NCBI RefSeq assembly: GCF_029168945.1
Contig: NC_083610.1
Span: 76,499,580-76,563,579 of the forward strand
From: Cannabis sativa
Taxonomy: Eukaryota; Streptophyta; Magnoliopsida; Rosales; Cannabaceae
Direction: 5' to 3'
DNA: 64,000 nt
Shown here: positions 25,408-36,916 of the stretch, piece by piece
Layout of the letters: each line of letters opens with the position of its first letter
How positions within the stretch are numbered: the first letter of the stretch is position 1
Made by a program: the position numbers and the translations under genes
Notes under the pieces: model-generated
What the model saw: the letters and a program-made list of their open reading frames with translations, nothing else
Told to the model about the DNA's origin: nothing
Databases searched by the model: none

Positions 25408-25808
25408 TGATAATTTGAAAAGACCACCAAAGTGAAAATAATTTTTAATTATTCAAAATCAAGGCAAAACAAAAAGAAAATTATTATTGATCTAAAAGTG
25501 GAAGCGAAACTAAATTACTTTTGAAATTAGGAATCAAGAAAGTATTGTTTAAAATAATCTAAACATTACACTGTAATTCAAGAATAAATGTTCCAAAATA
25601 GATAACGTCAACTCTAATATAAGTGGCCACTTTAAGCTTTGACTCCCTCTCACTTGGCTTCCTAAGATCCCTTAGCGCTCAGCTGTGCTTGCTTCTTTCA
25701 TAATTTTTCCTATCCTTTGTTGAGCTTAAGTTGAGAGACATAGTAAGAAGATGCATTCTTCTCTTTTTTACAGCTTGCTTTACATAGTTATATGCTGAGA
25801 AATAAGGT
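25408..25808 (-). pseudogene. copia-2 gag/protease remnant, unreadable
   Basis: By position this should encode the gag zinc knuckle and protease, but every frame is broken and I cannot recognise the active site. It ends at the CACTA-like insertion. Confidence 0.45.
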
Positions 25809-26526
25809 CACTACTACTACAAAAAGTCATTTTATGTCCATTAAAGTTGGACTAGATAAGTCTTCCTAGTCCTTTTTGTGTTGGACATAGTATCAAGGGA
25901 CATAAAAAGTATATTTTTCATGTCCAATAATATTGGACTAAAAAAACATTTCTAGTCCAATATTGATGGACTTGAAATTGGGATGCTTATTTGATGTCCA
26001 ATTTTGCTGGACTAGAATCTATATAATTTTTTTTAAAAAAAATAATAATTAAATTAAATATTATAAAAATAAAATAGAAACAATTAATACATCATGGAAA
26101 AAAATCTTTTAACTACATATAATCATAACAAATTTATTTTAACCATTATATATAATTCAAATAAGTTTTTATAAACTTAAAAATGTAAAAACTTAATATT
26201 CATTTACACTGAATAAATTTACACTGAATAAGAAAATAAATTTGACAAAATAAAAAATGAAATGAACAAAAAAACTTAATCGAAATATTTAATTACAAAC
26301 AAAATGTCATTGTTACAAAAACAAAATAACACTTTGAAGTGGTTTGGACGATTTTTACAAATCGACAAAAACAGTCTCGCTCGACTCAGATCGGCAACCA
26401 CAAACCTTAGCTAAACCAGTACAATCAACGACAAACAAACATCATTGACTTGAATTTGACGTTAATTCGGAACTAGGAACGGAGTTAATATCGACTTGAG
26501 CTTGCACCATTGGCCCCTGCTAAAAT

Positions 26527-26528
<2 letters not shown>

Positions 26529-26620
<92 letters not shown>
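26529..26620. repeat. (GA)n microsatellite
   Basis: 46 uninterrupted GA units inside the CACTA-like element. A second GA tract (26975-26998, continuing at 35870-35893) was the insertion target of the chromovirus. Confidence 0.95.
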
Positions 26621-26622
<2 letters not shown>

Positions 26623-26973
26623 AAGAGAACAGAAAATAGAGATAGACAATATTACTTACTTTATGGGGCTTGTTGGGGACGGGGACGGCAACGACTGTCC
26701 AACATTTTGTGCACAGAGACAAAGAGAAACCGATCAACGTGGATGAGATTAAAAAAAATTAATTAAAATTGTTTTGATCCGACTAATGTCATTTGGCCTA
26801 ACGAGCCTCAGAGCAGCCAGATTTGGGCTGTTTGGCTTCGAATCCGGCAGGCTTGGCTTCAAATGCGGCGGTGACAGATACTGGGGACCTCAGATTCTGG
26901 CCCATCATCGTCACTGCAAAAAAATGCAAAAATAAAAAAAAAAGTCAGATTTGGGAACGAAGAAGAGAGAGCG
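26621..26973. other. CACTA-like interior, unidentified GC-richer segment
   Basis: This stretch is less AT-rich than its surroundings and has phrases such as ggggacggggacggcaac and gcaggcttggcttcaaatgc. It could be captured host DNA, but I cannot assign a source. Confidence 0.4.
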
Positions 26974-26998
26974 GAGAGAGAGAGAGAGAGAGAGAGAG

Positions 26999-29027
26999 TG
27001 TAACGCCCTGTCCAACAGGGACGCCACGTGTGTGCAATTTAATAAAATACTGATATTTATATAATATGTAATTATACTAAAAGTGTGGGTAATTAAATTT
27101 TGATAATTAAAATTCAACTTTTAAACTGTTTAACAAAAGATAAGTAATATGGACTACGGGGTTCCCCTGTTTTCAAAATATTCACAAACTGGTTTCAAAG
27201 TATTTTACAACATAAACTTTATACTTCCAAAATACAATCAAAATAGAGCATCCTGTTTACTGGGCCGTGTCACTGTGGCTGGTATGTACATTGCTGCTGC
27301 GACCACAAACTCATGGTTGCTCAACTTTTGCCTTTCCTTTACCTGCACCATAAAGCACCCGTGAGTCACAGAGACTCAGCAAGAAAAGTAACCAAAACGT
27401 TAACTGAAAATGATTATCAATTTAATCTCATACCAATATGTTTACTCATTATACAATATCATAAAGTATTCCTTTACACATTACACATTCACATTACACA
27501 ATCTTGGTACTTTATAAAGTACCCCCTTTTTACCACTCGTTAACCACGAGCTGAATATGTCACTATCGTTGCCCGATAAAGCAGACGATAAGTAAGAAAC
27601 CTAACCGCGGTTTCAAGACTAATTACTCGTAACGGTAATAACCGTTTCCAACCCTAGGTCATAACCTAGGCTTATTAAATATTTAATCAAAGTCTTGATA
27701 ATAATCAAGGCCACTTCCATTCAACCATTAATCTTTAACCACATACGGTGCTTACCGCTTTTCTTACCTTGGTTCAGAAATCAAGAGTACGGGCCGACCT
27801 GAGTGGAAAACAAGCTAAGCAATTCCGGTCCTATGTCATGACAATTAAAACTCAAATGAAAACCTTAATCAAATTTCTGATAATCAACTATTCTCACAAC
27901 CGAACACACCCTACTTTTCCCCAGATAAAACTAGCTTAACCATCTCTAAAACACCCTGAATTCCACTCCGAAAGACACCCTGAAACAGATCGGACTTGAG
28001 GAGAAAAACCCAAAATCCCCCTTTCGTGGAAAAAACGGTCGGCCGTTTTTCAGGCACCCAGAAAAACGACCTGCCTTTTTTTCCTGGCAGCCATGGTGAT
28101 TTCTGGTTTTTCACCCCAAAAACCAATCAAACCTCCACCAAACCTGCTCAAACCTTCCAAAACAGTATAATATAGTAAACATGACATAACCCAACAACCA
28201 ATTCATTGAAATATATTCATTTGCTCAAAATCACACTTCAAAGTGAAGAAAAACACAATTCTATCCCTATGTAGCTTAATCAATTCAACCAGCCCCTAAC
28301 TCCAATCAAATTAAACTTAAACTAGTTTTAAACACCCTCAACAACTAACCTAGAATCATATTCCCTCACCAAACAACTTGCAGCCCCCTTGAAAAACCAA
28401 AACCCCAACCAAAACTAACTTAAAAGTAAAAGAATTTAGGAAAAACATGCAACAAAGACTTACCTCAAGGCTTCTAAGTTGAGCTTGGGAGTAAATTCAG
28501 CTAGAAACTAAAAGAATTTGAGGAAGAACTCCCTTGGTTCAGCTAGCTTCTAGGTTGCACGAGAGAGAGAAGAAGAAAAGAGTTGGTTTCTTGTCTTGGA
28601 AGTTAATTCCTTAAAATAGGGTTTCCATTCTTCTTTTTTTTTTTTAAATAACAATCAGCCCACCAAAATTCAAAGGTCAAAAAGTCAAAAACATAAAAAT
28701 GACTAATTTACCCTTCAAAGATACCTAAACTAAAATTATAACCTAGGGGCATTTATGGTAATTTTACTAATTCCCCAATCCGACATTCTAATAAAATTCT
28801 AACTTAATCCGGGATATTCTCAAAATAATCCTTTCATTTAATGTCGTGACATTACTAACCACATCGCCAAATTTTCACAATTGCCGGGCCCGAAAATAAC
28901 GTATTTCATTAAATAATTTCTCAACAATTTACCTAAGTAAGATCATAATCCTACTTCATTTCCCAAGTAATTACATATTTAATAAAATATGTCCATTTAA
29001 ATATTATTTATTTTCTGGGATATTACA
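26999..29027 (-). repeat. Chromovirus 3' LTR
   Basis: TGTAACGCCCTGTCC to GGGATATTACA on the plus strand. It contains the dyad TGAGTC-ACAGA-GACTCA (27362-27378) and a GTCGGCCG-centred motif near 28040. It is followed by ACTCTCCCCCACTT, the complement of the polypurine tract (29028-29041). Confidence 0.95.
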
Positions 29028-29063
29028 ACTCTCCCCCACTTATAGGAATTTTATCCTCAAAAT

Positions 29064-32000
29064 TTACCTGAAAAGCTCGGGATACAACTCCCGCATCTGC
29101 GACTCTAACTCCCAAGTCGCTTCTTCAACTTTGCTGTTCCGCCACAGCACTTTAACTAGCGGAATAGTCTTGTTCCGCAGCACCTTTTCTTTCCTGTCTA
29201 AGATCTGTACTGGTTGTTCTTCATATGACAGGTCGGTTTGAAGCTCAATGTCTTCATAACTTAAGATATGAGTTGTATCAGATACATATTTCCGAAGCAT
29301 CGAGACATGAAACACGTTATGAACCCCAGATAAAGCAGGAGGTAGAGCCAACCGATAAGCTACCTGACCTACTTTCTCAAGAATCTCAAATGGACCAATA
29401 AATCTGGGACTCAACTTTCCTTTCTTCCCGAACCTTCGAATTCCTTTCATTGGGGATACCCGAAGAAAAACAAAATCCCCAACTTGGAATTCAACATCTC
29501 TACGCTTTGGATCTGCGTAGCTTTTCTGTCTACTTTGGGAAGCAAGCATACGAGCTCGAATCTTTTCAATAGCCTCGCTCGTTCTTTGGACAGCTTCAGG
29601 TCCAAGGTACCTACGTTCACCAGCCTCATCCCAGTGAATAGGTGATCGACATTTCCTTCCATAAAGCATCTCATACGGAGCCATGCCAATGGTACTCTGA
29701 TAACTATTGTTATAAGAAAACTCAATCAGAGGTAGGTACTTGTTCCAAGAACCTTCAAAATCCATTACACATGCCCTCAACATATCCTCAAGTATCTGGA
29801 TAGTCCTTTCAGATTGACCATCGATTTGAGGATGAAAAGCTGTACTGAATTTCAACTTAGTACCCATTGCTTGCTGTAAACTTTCCCAAAATTTGGATGT
29901 AAATTTTGGATCTCGATCTGAAACTATCGACTTTGGGGCACCATGAAGTCGAACTATCTCCTTGATATACAAATCAGCATATTGATCCACTGTATACGTT
30001 GTCCTCACCGGGAGAAAGTGAGCGGACTTCGTATATCGATCCACTATCACCCAAATAGAATCATAATACCCTACTGTTCTGGGTAAACCCACCACAAAAT
30101 CCATGGTGATGTCTTCCCATTTCCATTCAGGAATCTTTAGAGGTTGAAGCAAACCTGCCGGCCTTTGGTGTTCTGCTTTAATTTGTTGACAGGTTAAGCA
30201 TTTTGACACATATTCAACAATATCCCTCTTCATACCCGACCACCAGTATAAAGCTTTCACATCATGATACCTCTTGGTTGTTCCTGGGTGTAAGGAGTAC
30301 GGTGTAGTATGAGATTCATCAAGAATCTCCTGTCTGATTTCTTTATCAACCGGCACACAGATTCTGTTCTTGTATCGTAACAACCCATCAGATAAACATG
30401 AAAAATCTTTTGCCAATCCGGCCTCTAACTTCTCCTTATGCCCCCGTAGCTCAAGATCTCCTTGTTGAGCTACTCTAATCCTTTCCAATAAATCAGACTG
30501 TATGGTGATATTAGCAAGTTTTCCAATTACAAATTCAATTCCCGCTCTCGTCATATCCTCAGCCAACTTTGCTGAGATTTCCTTTAGTTCACAAACTTGC
30601 CCTGGTCCTTTCCGACTTAGAGCATCCGCTACCACATTTGCTTTACCAGGGTGGTAGAGAATCTCGCAGTCATAATCTTTGACCAGTTCTAACCATCGTC
30701 GTTGCCTCATATTTAAATCCTTCTGAGTGAAAAAGTACTTGAGGCTTTTGTGATCTGTATAAATTTCACACTTCTCACCATACAGATAGTGACGCCAAAC
30801 TTTTAGTGCAAAGACAACCGCTGCTAATTCAATATCATGGGTAGGATATCGTTGTTCATACTCTTTCAATTGCCTGGATGCATAAGCAATCACTTTCCCT
30901 GACTGCATAAGAACACAACCTAACCCTTGTTTGGATGCATCACAATAAATCACAAACTTTTCATCACTTTTTGGTAAAGTTAACACAGGAGCGGTAATCA
31001 ACCTTTGCTTCAATTCCTGGAAACTACCTTCACACTTGTCAGTCTAAACAAACTTACAATTCTTTCGGGTCAATTCAGTTAAAGGCGTAGAAATCTTTGC
31101 AAAGCCTTCAACAAATCTTCGATAATACCCTGCTAACCCCAGGAAACTTCTAACTTCGGTTGCTGACTTAGGTCGAGGCCAGTCACGTACTGCTTCGATC
31201 TTTACTGGGTCTACTAAAATACCATCTTTACTCACCACATGGCCCAAGAAACTCACCTGAGGTAACCAAAATTCACATTTCTTAAACTTGGCATACAACT
31301 TATGTTCCCTGAGACGTTGTAATACCATTCGAAGATGTCTTTCGTGAGTCTCTTCTGAGTCTGAATAAATTAGAATGTCATCAATAAAGACAATAACAAA
31401 ATCATCCAGAAAGTCTTTGAACACTCGGTTCATCAGATCCATAAATGCTGCTGGGGCATTTGTTAATCCGAAGGACATTACCAGGAATTCGTAATGGCCA
31501 TACCGGGTCCGAAAAGCTGTCTTGGGAATATCCTCCTCCCGAATCCTCAGTTGGTGATAACCAGACCGAAGATCAATCTTGGAAAAGACAGTCTTTCCCT
31601 GCAGCTGATCAAATAAATCATCTATTCTTGGCAAAGGATACTTATTCTTCACTGTCAACTTGTTTAACTCCCGATAATCTATGCACATTCGTAAAGTTCC
31701 ATCTTTCTTTTTCACGAACAAAACTGGTGCACCCCAAGGTGAAGTGCTAGGTCTAGTAAATTTTAAATCCATCATCCCCTGTAATTGAACTTTTAACTCT
31801 TTCAGCTCCGCAGGTGCCATCCTGTAGGGAGCTTTCGATACAGGTTCAGCTCCTGGTATTAGATCAATCTCAAAATCAATTTCACGTTTTGGTGGCAACC
31901 CTGGTAACTCTTCTGGGAACACATCCAGAAATTCTCGAACCACTGGGACATGCTCCGGTCCCGCTAGTGGTTCCCTAGTAATATCCACAACACTTGCTAA

Positions 32001-33599
32001 GAAACCAATGCACCCCTCACACAACAAATCCCTTGCCTTAAGTGCTGAAATTAAGGGAATCCGAGATCCCTGCATCTTACCCACAAATACAAAGGGGTCC
32101 TCGCCCTCAGGCTGAAAAGTTACCATCTTTCTTTTACGATCAATGGTGGCGTTGTATTTAGCAAGCCAATCCATCCCCAAAATAACATCAAAATCCCCCA
32201 GACTCAATTCTATCAGATCAACTGATAACTCTCTTCCTTCCACCAATACTGGAAGGGATCGAACCCACCTGCTGGAGATAACCAACTCCCCAGTAGGCAG
32301 CAAGGTCCCAAAACCTCTAGAAAGCACATCACTAGGTCTATTCAACTTCTCAATTATTCTACTTGAAATATAAGAATGCGTCGCACCAGAATCAATTAAC
32401 ACAGTCAATAAAGTACCAGCAACAGAAAGCTGACCTGTCACAGTAGAAGGACCAGCATCAGCCTCAGCTTGAGTCAGGGCAAACACTCGGGCAGGAGTGG
32501 GTGTATCATCCTTCTTTTGCTCTAGTCGTAGCAATTGTGGACAATTTCTCTTCATGTGACCCACCATTCCACAGTGGAAACAGGCCCTGGCCTGACACTC
32601 GCCCAGGTGATGCCTTTTACATCTCGAACATTCAGGAAAAGTCCGCCAGTTTTCGTTTCCACCACGACGAAAACCTTGGTTACCCTGGAATCTTTTGTTT
32701 GGGCCTGCTGCTAATGATTCACTAGGTCTTTTCTTGCGGTCACCGAGATCAGTACCCCTACCCGAACCAGCACCTGCTGTTTGCTTCCATAAATCTCTTC
32801 TGGAAATATTTTTCTTTCGTATCTGAGCTTCTGCACCCTCAGAAACTAAGGCCAACTCAACTATTTGAGCATAAGTACGGGCAACCCCCGGTTGTTTAGA
32901 AGCAACAATCACATCCCGGGCGATGTGTTCATCCAGCCCTCGAATGAACTTTGCTTTCCTAGCAGCTTCAGTAGCCACCTCATCTGAGGCAAACTTTGCC
33001 AGTCGATCAAACTTAGTGGCATACTCCGTCACAGTCATACTACCCTGAGTTAACCGTATAAACTCTTCTGCCTTTGCTGCCCGAATAGACTCATTATAAT
33101 ACTTCTCATAAAATAAGGCCTGGAAGGCTTCCCAGGTCATGTTATTCAGATCATGGCCCTGAGATACAATCTCCCACCAAATACGGGCATCATCTCGTAG
33201 CATATAAGTAGCACACCTGACCCAGTCATTATCTTCAACTCGCATAAAATAAAAAATGGATGTTATCATACTCATCCATTGCTCCGCCTTGAGTGGATCA
33301 GCACCACCCTCAAACACTGGCGGGTTCTTCTTCCTGAACCGCTCATATAATGGTTCCAAACGATTCCCTGCATCCGGTGGCACTACCAGAGGTGCCGGAG
33401 GATCAGGATTAAGGTTTAGAGCAGGCTGAGCTCGCTGCTCTCTTAATTCTCTGATTTGCTCACCCTGCTGCCGAATAGTTTCTTGCATTGCAGCATATAA
33501 CTCTTCCCAGTTAGGTGGTGGTGGAGGGTTCTCACCCTCACCGGCAGCCCCGAGCCCAGCTAGCTCACGGGTACCCCTACCAGTCCGCCTCGGGTGCAT
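29064..33599 (-). pseudogene. Chromovirus Gag-Pol polyprotein with one premature stop
   Basis: One frame of 1,512 codons. I place the start at the ATG at 33599 ([10 protein letters not shown]), because the 25 codons upstream lie in leader sequence. Order by approximate residue: gag (100-270; [20 protein letters not shown]), zinc knuckle [14 protein letters not shown] (about 340), protease [12 protein letters not shown] (about 400), RT with [10 protein letters not shown] (about 735), RNase H with [15 protein letters not shown] (from about 870), integrase HHCC ([10 protein letters not shown]...[11 protein letters not shown]) and DDE core ([32 protein letters not shown]), and a C-terminal chromodomain ([20 protein letters not shown]). 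A TAG at 31044-31046 lies between RT and RNase H, where relatives have Trp (TGG). All catalytic residues I looked for are present. The chromodomain targets integration to heterochromatin in this family. Confidence 0.95.
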
Positions 33600-33825
33600 A
33601 ACTATACACCTGCGATCACATTCCATGTAATAGCAATACTGATAAGTATTTCCATATATTATAATTCTACCCACACCATTACGATATCAAAATAATTCAA
33701 ATAATTAGGTAATCAGAAAATTAACAAACTATCTTTTAACTTAAAGCTTATTAAACCATGAGTCGATCAGGTCCTTGCAGCCAATGTACATATCAAACCA
33801 GTCTTCAGGATCTAAAAACCTTGGC

Positions 33826-33837
33826 GCTCTGATACCA
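33826..33837 (-). other. Chromovirus primer-binding site (tRNA-Met)
   Basis: TGGTATCAGAGC on the minus strand, three bases inside the 5' LTR. Confidence 0.92.
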
Positions 33838-33840
33838 TGC

Positions 33841-35862
33841 TGTAACGCCCTGTCCAACAGGGACGCCACGTGTGTGCAATTTAATAAAATACTGATATTT
33901 ATATAATATGTAATTATACTAAAAGTGTGGGTAATTAAATTTTGATAATTAAAATTCAACTTTTAAACTGTTTAACAAAAGATAAGTAATATGGACTACG
34001 GGGTTCCCCTGTTTTCAAAATATTCACAAACTGGTTTCAAAGTATTTTACAACATAAACTTTATACTTCCAAAATACAATCAAAATAGAGCATCCTGTTT
34101 ACTGGGCCGTGTCACTGCGGCTGGTATGTACATTGCTGCTGCGACCACAAACTCATGGTTGCTCAACTTTTGCCTTTCCTTTACCTGCACCATAAAGCAC
34201 CCGTGAGTCACAGAGACTCAGCAAGAAAAGTAACCAAAACGTTAACTGAAAATGATTATCAATTTAATCTCATACCAATATGTTTACTCATTATACAATA
34301 TCATAAAGTATTCCTTTACACATTACACATTCACATTACACAATCTTGGTACTTTATAAAGTACCCCCTTTTTACCACTCGTTAACCACGAGCTGAATAT
34401 GTCACTATCGTTGCCCGATAAAGCAGACGATAAGTAAGAAACCTAACCGCGGTTTCAAGAGTAATTACTCGTAACGGTAATAACCGTTTCCAACCCTAGG
34501 TCATAACCTAGGCTTATTAAATATTTAATCAAAGTCTTGATAATAATCAAGGCCACTTCCATTCAACCATTAATCTTTAACCACATACGGTGCTTACCGC
34601 TTTTCTTACCTTGGTTCAGAAATCAAGAGTACGGGCCGACCTGAGTGGAAAACAAGCTAAGCAATTCCGGTCCTATGTCATGACAATTAAAACTCAAATG
34701 AAAACCTTAATCAAATTTCTGATAATCAACTATTCTCACAACCGAACACACCCTACTTTTCCCCAGATCAAACTAGCTTAACCATCTCTAAAACACCCTG
34801 AATTCCACTCCGAAAGACACCCCGAAACAGATCGGACTTGAGGAGAAAAACCCAAAATCCCCCTTTCCTGGGAAAAACGGTCGGCCGTTTTTCAGGCACC
34901 CAGAAAAACGGCCTGCCTTTTTTTCCTGGCAGCCATGGTGATTTCTGGTTTTTCACCCCAAAAACCAATCAAACCTCCACCAAACCTGCTCAAACCTTCC
35001 AAAACAGTATAATATAGTAAACATGACATAACCCAACAACCAATTCATTGAAATATATCCATTTGCTCAAAATCACACTTCAAAGTGAAGAAAAACACAA
35101 TTCTATCCCTATGTAGCTTAATCAATTCAACCAGCCCCTAACTCTAATCAAATTAAACTTAAACTAGTTTTAAACACCCTCAACAACTAACCTAGAATCA
35201 TATTCCCTCACCAAACAACTTGCAGCCCCCTTGAAAAACCAAAACCCCAACCAAAACTAACTTAAAAGTAAAAGAATTTAGGAAAAACATGCAACAAAGA
35301 CTTACCTCAAGGCTTCTAAGTTGAGCTTGGGAGTAAATTCAGCTAGAAACTAAAAGAATTTGAGGAAGAACTCCCTTGGTTCAGCTAGCTTCTAGGTTGC
35401 ACGAGAGAGAGAAGAAGAAAAGAGTTGGTTTCTTGTCTTGGAAGTTAATTCCTTAAAATAGGGTTTCCATTCTTCTTTTTTTTTTTTAAATAACAATCAG
35501 CCCACCAAAATTCAAAGGTCAAAAAGTCAAAAACATAAAAATGACTAATTTACCCTTCAAAGAAACCTAAACTAAAATTATAACCTAGGGGCATTTATGG
35601 TAATTTTACTAATTCCCCAATCCGACATTCTAATAAAATTCTAACTTAATTCGGGATATTCTCAAAATAATCCTTTCATTTAATGTCGTGACAATACTAA
35701 CCATATCGCCAAATTTTCACAATTGCGGGGCCCGAAAATAACGTATTTCATTAAATAATTTCTCAACAATTTACCTAAGTAAGATCATAATCCTACTTCA
35801 TTTCCCAAGTAATTACATATTTAATAAAATATGTCCATTTAAATATTATTTATTTTCTGGGA

Positions 35863-35869
<7 letters not shown>
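33841..35869 (-). repeat. Chromovirus 5' LTR
   Basis: Same ends and length as 26999-29027. By eye the differences are mostly single substitutions, for example near 34118, 34460, 34866 and 35730. It is followed by GAGAG within the GA tract. Confidence 0.95.
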
Positions 35870-35893
<24 letters not shown>

Positions 35894-36185
35894 AACTTAC
35901 GAGGAAGACCATGGTTCAGTCCATTGACGAGGGAGATGAGAAGACAAGAGAGAGGGTGCAAGGAGTTGAGCTTAGGTCGTGGCTCACGAGGTCGAGCGAT
36001 CCTTTGCTGATCCGTGTTTGCATGAAGAAAGAAGCTCCATCTGTGGCTCACGAGGTCGTTCGACGCCTAAGATAGATCTGAATAGTTGGTGGTCTGATTC
36101 TTTTTTTTGCTAAGGCTAGCACTGCGGCTGAATAATAGAGACAGAATAAAGGGTTTCTTTAAGGTTATATGGGAGGGAGTAGTTT

Positions 36186-36187
<2 letters not shown>

Positions 36188-36248
<61 letters not shown>
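36188..36248. repeat. (AAT)n microsatellite
   Basis: About 20 AAT units in the right part of the CACTA-like element. Confidence 0.95.
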
Positions 36249-36555
36249 GCATCCAGCTGAATACACATGTGATACAATTTTTATTTTTTAAGTAATGTTA
36301 CAATTTTCATTTTTTTTAAGTAATGTCACGTCCATCATAGTTGGACGGCAAATAGTACCAATTTTATTTTCTTAAAAAAAAATATATATCACTTCACTAC
36401 TAATTTTTTATGTCCAGCATTATTGGACATAATGAATTTTTTTTCCAAGTCCATTAATATTAGACTTGAAATCTCCTTAAACATTTTTCAAGTCCAACAC
36501 TATTTTTGTTGGACATAAAAAAGAGACATAAAATAGGTTATTTGTAGTAGTGCAC

Positions 36556-36916
36556 TAACACTCCATGTTATATTATAAGTATTGTAGGTTGTCTTGATAA
36601 GGCGAAAAGAGACAGGAAGCGCATGAAGAGCTCGATGAATGATGTAAGAGTCAGGAAAAGGAATATTATGATCTTTTAACTTGGACTGAACATTAATAAT
36701 TTTTAAAAATAAAACCTCGCACTCCTTTGACTTATCATATTGAAAGATTGTCATTTCATCCATAAGATGTCTAGTTGCAGCGTTTTTACCAGTGTCAAAT
36801 AGTTTTTCTACCACTTTGAAAAACTCATTAGCATTTGTAGTGTTTGGCAAACCACTTAATAAATGTTCAAGAATTGAACTTTTTATGTAGCAGTGAGACT
36901 AAGATGATTTGAATTT
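36556..36916 (-). pseudogene. copia-2 gag, middle part
   Basis: Minus-strand reading gives NANEFFKVVEKLFDTGKNAA, MDEMTIFQYDKSKECEVLFL and LHALPVSFRLIKTTYN, the UBN2-like gag core with unusual divergence from copia-1. It is cut at 36552 by the CACTA-like element and at 36917 by a solo LTR. Confidence 0.8.

Larger units (their letters stand above)
26999..35869 (-). mobile_element. Ty3-gypsy chromovirus (Tekay/Del type), nearly intact
   Basis: The LTRs are both 2,029 bp, with roughly 15 differences that I could see (about 99% identity). The flanking 5-bp GAGAG lies inside a GA tract. A tRNA-Met primer site, a polypurine tract and a single gag-pol frame broken by one stop codon complete it. The pol ends in a chromodomain, which defines chromoviruses. 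This is the youngest large insertion of the window, nested in the CACTA-like element, itself nested in copia-2. Confidence 0.95.
25812..36552. mobile_element. CACTA-like non-autonomous transposon, expanded by a chromovirus insertion
   Basis: The left end TACTACTACAAAAAGTCATT and the right end, reverse complemented, CACTACTACAAATAACC form terminal inverted repeats. The 3-bp flank CAC occurs on both sides (25809-25811, 36553-36555), fitting the CACTA superfamily. Copia-2 gag resumes beyond the right end. Subterminal regions hold many copies of a TTGGAC(A/T) motif and its complement (for example ATGTCCAATAATATTGGAC near 25919), the kind of array bound by CACTA transposase. Removing the chromovirus and one GAGAG copy leaves about 1.9 kb with no transposase. 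The exact terminal base is ambiguous because ACT repeats at the left end. Confidence 0.75.

Noticed and set aside
27149..27939. Small ORFs duplicated at 27149-27939 and 33991-34781 as a host gene pair
   Set aside because: They lie in the two chromovirus LTRs; the duplication is the LTR pair and the ORFs match no family.
36107..36295. Poly-Asn / poly-Leu ORFs
   Set aside because: They arise from the (AAT)n microsatellite.
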